From positions 922,507 through 986,506 of the forward strand of contig JAJVDF010000499.1 in the NCBI GenBank assembly GCA_022410635.1: DNA of 64,000 bases, read 5' to 3'. The DNA is from Tretioscincus oriximinensis. Its lineage: Eukaryota; Chordata; Lepidosauria; Squamata; Gymnophthalmidae. The notes beneath the pieces were generated by a model, which was not told the origin of the DNA, did no database searches, and worked only from the letters and a program-made list of their open reading frames with translations. Position 1 is the first letter of the stretch, and every line of letters starts with the position of its first letter. Of the stretch, positions 1 to 12,600 are shown piece by piece. A program made the position numbers and the translations under genes.

Positions 1-541
1 CCCACATCTCCCACCAGACTGTTTGTTGGTGATGGCTCCCATGTCTCATCACCACCATCGTCCCCTACTCTAGTGGGTGAGGGGCCTGTTCAATAAACCA
101 CAGACATTGTCTGNCTTTTCATGGAACCACNTTTAGTTCACTATTCTACAGTTGCCTTGAACCACTTTGTTGTAATTCTGCATTGCACTTGAAGTTTTGC
201 TGCACTATTTTGTAATATTTTGTTATTGTTGTTTGACTGTTTATTCATTTTATAATTTTGAAACATGCAAACTCTTAAATAAAATTTCATTATGGGGAAA
301 AAAAATAGGGTAGCTAGAGTTAAAACAGTGAAGCTGCCAGCAACTGAAATGAGAAAAAAATTGCTCCAGATGATACACGAACGGAGCCACTTTCCTTATT
401 TATGTCTTGACACATATGGAGGTCACAAGAATAAAAACCTTTCACAGGTATACAGTGGCTAGGTGCCATTATTGCTGGTCTTTGGGCCCATGATTTCAGA
501 AGGTGCCAGGATTTTTATTAAGAAATATCCTGAATACTTAC
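1..541. other. CEP95 intron; possible retroposed tail at 1-306
   Basis: Follows CEP95 exon 16. No further exon seen. AATAAA at 278-283 followed by an A run at ~297-305 resembles the end of a retrocopy or LINE, not identified. Confidence 0.4.
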
Positions 542-692
542 TCTGAGCTGCTTTCTTTGGCTTTGCAAACCCTCCTCTTGAAAAGTACTGGCTACGCTTG
601 GGATTCCGGGGCACGTTTTTTCTAGAATAAATCTTTCCAGTTTGTGGCTTTCTTGGAGATTCTTTAAGTAAGCTCTCTTTGTATTTTTGCTC
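542..692 (-). CDS. CEP95: CEP95 exon 16 (last one in window)
   Basis: Encodes [19 protein letters not shown] then a basic R-N-P-K-R-S-Q-Y-F segment; donor gtaagt at 541. The acceptor is gtacgaag, not CAG/TAG, so the 5' border is less sure, but phase 0 joins exon 15 cleanly (K-K-M then E-Q-K-Y). The reading continues left of the window. Confidence 0.85.
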
Positions 693-3600
693 CTTCGTAC
701 AAAAACATAGAGAAAAATNTTACTGAAATGCAGATCTTTCCAAGATTTGTCTTTGATGAACTGAGAATTTTCAAACAGACAGGTCAGTCGNTAGGGGAAG
801 GCACATTTAATTATTCATAAAGCTTAATCCTATACTATAAACCCAAATGAGCCAGCAGACTTTGACATCATTTCGTATACGNTCCAGCCCGTTTGCACAG
901 TGAAACTGGGGTCACGCAGGGCCTCGCCCAATCCCAGACAAGGATCTTGAGTACTTCCATTAATGGAGCCCGGGGATTGGGCCTACTCCTACTGTTCTAT
1001 CCATCCCCCCAACCCTGTCTCCTTCTCCCCCACCTGTTTCTGGGAGAGGATGAGGGGAGGAGAGGGGAGAGGAAGGGGGGAAGGAAGAAGAAAACAAGAA
1101 GAAGAGGAAGAAGAGTGAGAAGAAGAACAGGAAGAGGGAGAAGAACAGGAAGTAGAGGAGGAGGAAAGAAGGAAGAAGGAAGAAAGAAGAAGAATTAAGC
1201 ACACTGCCTTAGGGAAAACAGTAGAGCCCACTGTGTCCCTAAGGCAGTGGGCTTAATTCCACTAGTTAATACATAAAATTGTTATAACAACACTTGCTTG
1301 ATACTTGTTTCTCTGCAATGTAAACACAAAGATCGTTAAACCCATACATATATTTTTATAGACAGGGTTTCCTTGCTTGTGTCAAGAATAAGAGAAGCAA
1401 ATATAAAAANTGATTCAACTATCTAGTAAGAGGTCCTGATGGCAAATCATAATCATCTCACTATGTTACTCATGTCAATTTCTCAGAACTGATACTGGGC
1501 TTACTTTATACTGATAAACATTTTTAAAATTAAGCTAATCTTTAATGAACATAGAAAATTTCATTTCTTTCAATTTACAATGTAACTTACAACTATACTG
1601 CTCAAAAAATAAATGGAATACCTCAAATTATACTGTAAATACGGTACATAAGTGTTCCCATTTTATTTTGAGCAGTTGTATTTAAAATCACAATATTCTG
1701 AACTTAAAAGGGATGGAATTCAACAGATTTGTAGAAATGAGGATATTGTGAAAGAAAACGTATTATGCCATAGNCTCTGTGTTCTTTCCCATTCTAGANG
1801 AAACATATATAGTCAAGGATTATAAACACTAAACAGTGTTCTGTACATAANAAACATTTTGTTATATTTTGGTGTNCTAGCATCATGACATGGTACTTAT
1901 AGTTTTTCATTGAATTCATCAATAAATGCAAGATCCTACATCTGGCCAAAAATAATGAAAACAGCACGTATAGAATGGGAGGAATATGTCTGAGCAGCAG
2001 CACAGGTGAGAAGGACCTGGGTGTTTTGGTAGATCACAGATTAAACATGAGTCAACAGTGTGAAGCAGCTGCAAAAAAGGCAAACACAATCCTGGGATGT
2101 ATCAAGAGGGGCATAGAATCTNNCTCACGTGAAGTAATTATTCCTCTCTACAGTACTTTGGTACGACNACANTTGGAATACTGTGTTCAGTTCTGGGGGN
2201 CCCAATTTAAAAAGGACATTGATAAACTAGAGCAAGTNCAAAAGAGAGTTACAAGGATGGTGAGTGGTCTGGAAACCATGTCCTATGAGGAACGGTTAAA
2301 GGATCTGGGGATGTTTAGTCTGCAAAAGAGAAGANNGAGAGGAGACNTGATAGCTNTCTACAAATATCTGAAGGGCTGTCAGAGAGCAGAGGNATCAGCA
2401 TTGTTCTCATTAGCACANGGAAGGACTAGAAACAATGGAATGAAATTGCAANGGAGTAGATTTAGATTAGATATCAGAAAAAACTTTCTAACAGTCAGNN
2501 TGATAAACCAGTGGAACAGTTTNCCACAGGAGGTGGTGAGTTCNCCTTCACTNGAAGNCTTCAAACAGAGNCTGGACAGTCATCTNTNNGGGATGGTTTA
2601 ATGAATCCTGCATNGAGCAGGNGGTTGGACCCGATGACCCTGGAGGTCCNTTCNAACTCTATAATTCTGTGATTCTATGAAATAAAAAATAATATTATAC
2701 TGCNTAGTAAAAGCTGCAACAAGCCAACCATGAAAGCATTTAATTTTGTGAAAGGTGCAGCTAACTCGGAATATCAATATTGATAAACAAGAGATGGAAA
2801 ATAACATTGGTACATATCCTGATTAAGTTCTTAGAGACAATGAATTGCACATCTAAATCCGTTGCTGGAATTTNCAATTTGTAGGTTGCTGGCTGCAATC
2901 GAGGGGGGAAATAACCTAGTTGAGCCCCCCACCATCACCTTCAGAAAACGTTCAAATATGCTTTATCTTTAGATGGAACTTTGATAAACCAGGACTGGTA
3001 AACACAAAACTGGTTATTGCCTCCTCAAGTCATTTCTCATCATTGCTGATCACCAACCATCTTGAACGAGACTCCTGGACTAGCATCATATGCTAAGTTC
3101 TTGCAGAGATTAGATTACCAGTTTGTCATTTATTGGGTTTTAAATCAGATAGCATTCTAGTAAAGAAAAGGGAAACTTTCATCCATTTTCTGAATGACTT
3201 CCTTTTATCTTCTTACCATTTTCTTGGCCTTTGCTTTTAGTGTCTCCAGTTCAAGTCTCTCAACATTTTCATAAGCTCTTAATTCATGATCATAAGCTTT
3301 AGCCAACAACTGGAATAAAAAANCCAATATAAATGCAGCATCACACAGTATTCTAATTCCAAGATACCCATCAACTAAACAGTGAAACAGAAGCAAATAT
3401 TTAAGAGCTATCTTGTTGGTTCTCTGAACAGTTTTAGAATGTGAACGCATAATTTTTCTAATNGCTTCTTTCCCTTAAAATAGTAAAAGAAAGTGCAGGC
3501 ATTTTACGGGAATACAAGAAGACCAACAATTCATACTAGAGTCAAACGGATATTTTTAGAATTTTAGGAAAACGAGTATAGCCCAAGAACAAAATGTGCT

Positions 3601-6600
3601 CTCTCACAAACATACAAATAGAGAGCATACTGCAGAGGTGTGGTTTCAAGCTATCTGATTGTGACTCAACAAATATCAGATAAAGGTTCTTTCCAGAAGA
3701 GCCTTAGAAAAGCATCTTCATTAGCAACCATATGAATTTCCTCTTTTAGGGCCTGAACCTCAACTATCACAACAAAAGCTTTAATAAATATTAAAACTAG
3801 AGGAAAAAAATGGTTTGTTTATTAGGTTATTTAAAAGAAGGCTTAATAAACTAACAAGCTCCAAAACTGACCATCTCATGCTCCATATCAGTTTCAGATT
3901 ACTACGAACTTAAGATTTCCCAAAACTCTGATCATGCCTATCACTTTAGAAATTGTCTTCTGGCCAAGCATCATCTTCTTTGTAACCTTTTTTCATGCCA
4001 AAAAGATTTATGAACCAATCAGCGTACAGAGATTATACTTGGCTATCCTGGCCACATTACCTTTGCTCTTAACTTTCTCTGTTCCTGTTCCCACTGCAAG
4101 CGATCACGCACTTTGTCTGTTGCCCCCTTTTTATCTTTCCACAGTGTGCTCTCTGGTCGGGATGACATCTGGCGACCAGGCGGAGGTGGTGAAGAGGAAA
4201 GTGACCGCCGCTTGTGAGGTTCTCTTCTTGGCAGCTGAGTAGCTAACAAACAAGAACACAACTGAAGGGAGAATGGCTTAGAGACATTTAGAGATTCACA
4301 ACCATTTCAATTCTTCAAGATTCTCTCTCTAGCCATTCAGTTCNTTATTTTAAAAATGAAGAAACATTGCTTCAATATTAAAAATGTGATATGATGTGTC
4401 CAATACCAAATATTTCACAGAGACTATGTTTTTTCAACCATGTATTATCTGAACATATTGCATTTAATCATATNTCTTTTTCTGATTCTTGGAAATTTTC
4501 ATTTATCATTTGCATGGCATAACCACATATTGTTTCATACTTCAAATAAGCAGTGCAACACTTTGTGAGTTTCTACTCTGAGTGTTACGCCTTAGTTTCC
4601 ATAGAAAGGAGAGTGAGTCCTGCTGCCCTAATCTCAATTCTAACCATTCATAATCAACACAGAAGCATCACTGCAAAGACCCATATTTACTAAAGAAAAG
4701 TCCAGCTCACATTTATAGCATTGCAATGCACCAGTAAGTAATACCTGTTTCTCGTTCCATCTGGCGATAATCCATGACGCTATCACTGTGCTGAGAGAGC
4801 TTGTCATCATCAGTCACTAAATCATCCTTGCTTTGGTCACCCAAAGCTTCTTTTAACATCTGCCATTTAAAAAGAATTAAGAGATTTTTGTCAAGAGGTC
4901 ATCATTTCTGTATAGTCTCCAAGGCTCAGAACCTTCTTCTGAATATTTTCAGAGCCACCATACCAAGCATAATTAAAACCCTATCCTTACGCTACAATAC
5001 AGGTTTCAGGAGACTTGCTTGGTCAGACAACAGTAATGAAGAATTCCGTTTTTATTTTTTAGTGGTANATATTTTTATGGAAAATGAAAAGAAATACAGA
5101 AAAGGAAAAAGAAAGACCCTCCCTCCACCCACCTCCATGGATGGACACTAAAATTGACAGAACAAAATTACATCAATTTTAGATACAGAATAAGCTGTAA
5201 TGTCCTAATACCTTGTAAAAACAGTTGTTTTTCTCGTATTACCTCCTGGATAAAAAATTCCACTAAGTACTCATACCATATATCAATATTCCATTGTTGT
5301 TTATCCTTCCAGCCTCTCACAAGAACTAAATGTGCTGCCCACATGGCCCTTTTAATGAAATATAGTACTTCGTATTGGAGATTCCAACCATTTAATCTTG
5401 AAGTTAACCAAGATAGGTCATCTATTGGGATATATATTTATAATTGTCTGAATCTCCCTTGCAATTTTCCTCCTAAATTGGGTGATTTCCGGGCACTGAG
5501 CCCACATATTCCCTAAAATTCCTGATGTCTACTTGTGGGACTGAATTTTGCACCAGAGTTTGTTCCCCAATTCTGCTTCAAACATAATCAACATAAATGC
5601 AGAAGTTTTTAAGATGCATGAATCAATAATTAATAACATCAACAAGCAAATATAAAACTAGCAAAAATTTGAATTCNGCAAAACCACCCCTCTAATAGCT
5701 GGAGATGGTGTCACAACCAGAAAGGTCCTCTGGAAAGAGCAGGTTGCATGAGAGATAAAAATCAAATCCCTTGATGCTTAGGGTCATTATGTCAGCAACA
5801 AAATCTTTATCTTGGACTTTCCTCTCTCCCAACAAGATGCATTGCACCTCCTGAACCCATCCAACATCCCACTACCAGATACACTGCCCACATTTTCTGA
5901 TATGCAGTTGAAACCAATACAAAATAAGCGTACTCCAGAATTTGCTGGAAATTCCGTCAAGCTATTCTTGACTAACATTATCCAGACCTGCTGCCTGACT
6001 GTGTGTGCTTAAGTTCCCTAATATTTCAGTTTTATATTGTTTTCATAGTTGTTAACATTAGAAGTATGTTAGCAAAGGGAGTATCAAAAGAAAAACCGTC
6101 AATGTTATACAGTCAAGTCCAATTCTTTGTTACCTTGTGGATCGTAAAACGGAAAGCCACTCTATTATATACCTCTTTCCGAAATTTGCTCATGTTTGTA
6201 AAAAAAAAAAAAAATGAAGAGGATGATGATGAAGGAGAAAACAACATCTCCCTTCCCTACCCTCAGTTACTGTGGTTTTAATTGTTAATTTGGTTTAAAT
6301 ATATTGACTTTCTTACTGTGAGACTTGGATATAGGGATGTAAAAAAATGTAAATAAATACTTACTGCATCTAATTCATTAAGTCTACGGGAAAGTTTCTC
6401 AGACATTTTTTGCAGCTCGTGATCGGACAGGAGTTTTGCCCTTTCGTGGGAAAAGATTGGTTCTACAAATGAGTCTGTGACACAACTTCCGTTCCGGCTG
6501 AAAAACAACAAGAAGTCAGAAATCCCAACCCACCACAGGGTCAGAAACAGGGCCCCCTCCCCCCTGCCTCCCCCCNCAGAATATTCTCTGCAGGAACCTC

Positions 6601-9600
6601 ATGAGAACTCATACACCTGGATTTCAGTTAATTCCATTGGCTTCGCCAAGTATTTAGCTACGTTTATAATTTAGTGGTTAGAGTGTTGGACTCTTTTCTG
6701 GTAGTCTCCCATTTTGATTCCCCACTCCTCCATGAAAGCCAGATGGGTGACCTTGGGTCACTCACAGTTCTTTAGAACTCTCTCAGCCCCACCTACTTCA
6801 CAAGGTATCTGTTGTGGAGAAAGCAACAAAAGCTGTATGTGCTGCCCTTTGGTTGGCTGCCCTGAGACCTTCAAGTATAGGGTGGAATATAAGTATAAAT
6901 AAATAAATAAATAGCTCAAAAGCCTCATATCTGAAGACTCAAAATCCAGATATTGTGAGAGGCTCCAAGAGTGGGAAACATTTCCACAAGTGGCCATGTG
7001 CTATTAACAGTATTTCACAGGCCATACACNACTAGTGACTAGACTGTGCCAGTTATTTTTTTCCAAATTTAAAAGAAGTTCTACATTTCCTTCTTACACA
7101 AATCAAGCAAGATGTAGTATCTCATTAAATCTAGAGTAAAATATACCTTTTCCCCAGGAAATTTCTTTGTTTAGGTCTTGTGCTTTGCAATGTTGTGAAC
7201 TGTGGTGACTTAGGCCTCTCAAAACAAGGTGCTGGCATTACTGGAACATCATTATTTATTGCCTGTGAGAAAGAAAAGTCCAAACGGAAGGCAGGGGAAA
7301 ATTAAATGGAATAAATCCAAGCAACAAACCTTACATAGTATAATCAGAAGGTGATAAATGAGAGCGCTGTGATATTGAAAAAGAATTATCGGTCCTACAG
7401 AGAATAATATGCTTTTATTGTGGTATTAAGAACATAAGAAGAGCCATACTAGATCAGGCCAGAGCCCATCTAGTCCAGCATTCTGTCTCACACAGAGGCC
7501 CATCAGATGCACCTGGGCAGTCTGAACAGAGGAAAGCAAAATATGCATCTGTTCATGACTCCCTGCAAATGGTGTTTCAAGTGGTGATGTCAGGTCAGTT
7601 ATTTTGAGTTACTGAGCAATCACTTTCGAACATCCCAACTGTTTATAAGCTATACGTCTTTGAAACATTTACAAAAGATCAGCATTTCCACTTAATTTGT
7701 AAGTGAAGTCTGTCACTACCTCTGTAGATATTTAATCTGCTACAAATCAAATACAGCCTTCAGAACACATACAGTGCTGTTACATGGCAGGCTTTAATTT
7801 TAATGGTTTTACTTTAAAGTTTTATATTTGTTTCTGTTTTTAATGTTTTTGAATTGACTAATGTAAACATGATTGTTTATGGAATAGTACTACTTGTTTG
7901 AACGTTAAAGAAGAGAGTACACCATTGGCCCTTGACCTCCAGTTTGAGAAGATAACAGCCAAAAAATTAAAAGGAGTTGGGGAGGGGAGTAGTGGATGAA
8001 AAACAAGATGTAAAAGGAGAAGAAGGGGCATTTCTGCACTCATACGAGTAAATACATAGACCACTACCCTTGACATGTAAGCACAAAATGATTTAGCGGT
8101 TACAGCACAAGCAAAAGCAACTCCTTTTCTTACTGTCTATAAACACCAAGTCATTTGAGGTTCTCCCTTCTGTCACATCTGCGAATTGCCTTCACTAGGG
8201 CGAGGTTTGACCAGCTCGACATCCAAATGACCCAAGNACGGTACATGAAAATCCCAGTTCAAGNCAGACTATGCACCTGCGAGATCAAAGAACTTGAAGA
8301 CACGACCCATGTCCTCTTAGACTGCACCTTTTGCAGTAATATCAGGAGCGCTATTTAACCTCCTTGTTTACAAATGGACAAGTTTTAGATAAAAGAGAAA
8401 AAGTGCACTGGCTCTTGAATGGAATGGATAAATGTATCACCACTCGAGTAGCCTTGTTTATTTCCAAGGCTGCCAGAATTCGAGCCGTGCTGATCTCAAA
8501 ATGGATTTTTAATAATGGTTTTAGTTTTTAGAAGTATCATATATGTATTTTATTCTATTTTTATATGATATGGTCAATGGACTAATCATTAAACTTATCT
8601 TATCTTATCTTACATAGATCACTAATCCAGAGACTCTAACAGCTTATACATTTTATTTATATTTCACTCCTAAGTCCAACCTGCAAAGATTCCCATGGTT
8701 TTTTATCCATTCATTCAGTTCACAATTATTAGTACATCCCCACCTGCAACCAGCCCTTATCACCAGGCAGTATTTCCAAAATTTCTTGCTTTCTTAAGCT
8801 AGCTTTGACCCTCTGCCACACATGCTACTTCTTTGTAATAAAGTCTGTGACTTGCATCTCTTTTTTCAAAGCCCAGATTTGTGAAAAACGGGTAATAAGA
8901 GTCCTTTCAACTTCACCTCTCCTGAAACTAAGCCTAAGTATGCACAATAAAATAAAAGCATATTATACCTGTCCTTGCACCTAACTTTAGTTATCCCTTT
9001 ATTTCCCCTTCCTTTTTTTATTGTATTCTACTTGTAACAGGACTGGGGGGCATTAAACCATAAAGCACAAGAAAGACCCTCACAAGAGTGACATTAATCC
9101 TTTAGCTTCCTAGAGAATAACAAGATGGGCAACCCAAGCTTTTAGAGATAAATCTACTGCTTAGCATCTGAAGAAATACACTTTTCAAAGGTTTTGTGCA
9201 TTTGTAGGCAAGTGTTTATGATTCTCTACCATATGCGAGACAAATTGGAACTCAAATGCAATAATAGAAATTGACAATTTCATGAGTCTTTTATCCCAAT
9301 AAAAGTGTCTCAGTATTCATGAGTTTGAAAGTTATGCCATTTGGGTGAAACACTAATGCTTGCAAATATCAAGGGACAATAATTGCTGCCTATTGAAACT
9401 ACAATGTAGCTTTTTTTTCAAGTTGATTAATAATTGATATTTAATGATTTATGTTGCTTCTGCCTTACTATCCGAACTAACAGTTAAAAAGAATGTATCA
9501 ACTGTAAGAATTATTAATTACCTCTCTGGTATTATTTGTATCCTGGTCTTGTGCTGGTTCATCAGCAGCTTCTGATGTCTGCTCATCATCTTTAGCTAAA

Positions 9601-12600
9601 GAATTTGAAAACAGATCTCTTAAGAAATAGCGACAGCATATTTCTGGATGGACCACTTCAGGCAAAGACTAAATGCATTCAGCAGACTGAAAGACATCTG
9701 GTAAAAGGAGACTTAAGGGTTTCATTGTTAAATTGNCTCCCTGAGATGGTTGCTACAGATTTGATCAGAAATTCCCCAAATGGGAAAATGCAGTTTTCTC
9801 TGGCTGTTTACCTTCAGAGTGGGGGATCACATTTCCCAATAAAGGTTTAACTTCAGGAACATGTACCACTTTGTTTTTATAGGAGAAACCCATGCAAAAG
9901 ATAACTTGAATGTCTTCACTAAAAACACTTTTCATGTGAAATGTTATCTCATACAGGTTTTCTGACCCACAATGTAGATCACAAAGTAGAATGTTTTGCC
10001 TTTTCAGCACCAGCAACNTTGGTACAGATTTCTCATGTTTCATCATGAACTCTCGCCATAAGCAATGGGGCATAGCAGGACATTGCAGGTGGTTGATTCA
10101 TTAAGGTCAAATATCCATCTTATCCTAATCCCAGTTCAGTTGATATGGGCCAGTGAGACTGCCAGTGAATTGGAACTGACTGAAAACCCAAGAATTTCTC
10201 TGGGTTGGATCAAGGTGACCTGTTGAGTTGATGAGCTTTAGATAAGCTCACCAAACCCATCTGTAATTGTTACATGTACTTCTAATTGTACTTATGTAGC
10301 CCTGTTGTTCTCTACTTCAGAGTAAATTTAGAGATAAATTTGTCTGGGTTGGCAGAACATGCTCTAAGAAAGTAAGGTAAGCATTTTATCCAAGTTCTGA
10401 GAATGATATAATTCCTTGAGATCGAAGAAAATAATTTTTTATGTTTTTTGCCAGTTGTCTTAAAAGCCAATAGGAAATAATCTTACAATAGGAAATAACA
10501 ACACAAAAATGGAGCAACTAACATACTTAAAACAGAAAACAGAAGTCAACTCACGAAGCAGTTTAAAAGCCCGTTTTTTCCAATACTGTGATTTCACAGC
10601 AGCAGGATATTTGAATTTAAAGCCATATTTCATTTTAATGAATCCCAAATTCTTACCTGAAGTGCTCTCTGATAAAGAAATTATGCTACCTAAAGAGCTT
10701 TCAGTCTCTTGAGAATGTAGTCCTCCTTGCTAAAAAGAAAAAGTAAAACAAATGTTAAAAAGAAAACTACATAAAAGAATGTGAAACNATACTGTAAGTA
10801 AGAATCTGAAAACCAGCAGATCTAAGTCAAGTTGTTCTTTCATTTCCTACTATTGGCATCAAAAATAAATAGTTCAAAACTACAGAATGCACAAAATTCT
10901 CAGCTTCTGCGAATATGTCAGTCACCCTTTGGGACATGATCCCAGCTGAAGGCATCTCATTACAATATCATAGGAAACAAAGAATGGGATAGCGTTACCA
11001 CAAACAACTAGGACAGGTGTTTAATGGGTGTGGAAAATGATTTTTTTCACCAGATGCTGTAGACATTGTAAATGCACCTGAATATTTTTCAGTTCCACAT
11101 CTTTTAAAGCTGCAGTCCTGCCTCTTTTTGGTAATAACGTTGAGAGAAACAATACTTTAATCTAAAGAATATCAAAGAGTCTGGATCTCGAAGTCCCCCT
11201 TTCACCCATTTTATCAGTGGCAGTGGGTAGAAGGATCACTGGAGAAGCATGTTGAATACTGTAGTTGTATTTTCACATGTATGGGAAGTTATGTCATTTC
11301 TTTCACGTTCATCTCTATGTGCTTTTGCATTATCAGTTTTATTTTTTTGGATTGTATTACCTTTTAGAAAATTGAATTAAAAATGAATAAATAAAACAAT
11401 ATATGCTGTATTGTGACATTTTAGTTCACTATCACAGAGAATGAAAAAAAAATACTCAGATCTCCCTGATGAAAAACAAAAAAACCAATAAAGAGCAGTT
11501 ATTGTTCAGTGATACAATACCTATGTGAAAAGCAAAGGATTGCAAGCTCCATCACAGACATTTTTCTGTAAGAATGGAATTGACAACTGCCTTAGAATCT
11601 GTTATCCCCTGCTATAAACGCATCTATGCAGTTACCAGTTGCTATCCAGTAACAACAAAAATACAGTACCAACAAAATACTGTATTTTGCCAGAACTTAA
11701 ACAAGTGGTTGTGTTAGTCTGGTAACAGAATTTCTAGCATGGAGGTCTTAGCAGCATCTTAGAGACTAAGAAGGAAAAGAGAAGCCACAAGAGCTTTTGT
11801 AGACAAATTTACTTCTTCAGATGCTTCAAAGCTTGTATAAAAAAGTTCATACTAGGTACTTTTTCTTGTTAGTCTCCTTAAGGTGCTGCGAAACCCCCTT
11901 ACAAGAAATTTTACAATATATATATTGCCAGATAATTCATTTTAAATATGGAGAAATAAGTTACATTCCTATACTTTTTGCTATTGAAACCTGCTTTAAA
12001 TTAGCTATTTTTATTAAGTAACATGATTCACTTTGAGACATTTGGGTGATGGGCAGAATATAAATGTTCAGAAATATTTTTCACAACAGATTATCAACCT
12101 ACTTTTGTTTTGTCCATTTATAAAATTAAACATGTTAGCTTGAACATATACTGAATGCTGTTCATTTTTCCCCATAGAAGATATTCTTTCACATTTTCTA
12201 TCAGTCTTCATTCTTGAATTAAATTTGTTTTTTTAATACTGGACAGTTTAATCTGTGGCTTTCCATATCTCTCTTTGTCATTGGCAAAGATAGAGATGTC
12301 ATTGTCATCTGTGCTAATAAAAAATATTTTTCATTGTTGTTCCAAATTTAGAGCATTTTTAAAATACAGTACTTTTATATTTTTAAATCAGACTTATTCC
12401 TAGCATGGACATTTCACAATGAGCTCATGTTCATTCCCAACGAGTAAACATCAACCGAAACAATTCTCCCTTTATGAATATGCAAAACCTTTTATATAGA
12501 TATAATTTTTCCCACATACATCAGAAGCAGCAAGCCTTTGAGGTTTTGCTCTCTCTGAAATGTCTTGATTTCTTTCCGATGGATAGGGGAGTCGAGGAAC

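Noticed and set aside
893..1231. Three overlapping open frames in a GA-rich stretch
   Set aside because: Lys/Arg/Glu or Ser/Leu-only peptides from a simple purine repeat; no splice or start support.
1975..2601. 208-codon open frame
   Set aside because: Decayed CR1 reverse transcriptase, not a host gene.
6095..6190. BovB-like words (cagtcaagtccaattctttg)
   Set aside because: Too short and diverged to separate from chance.
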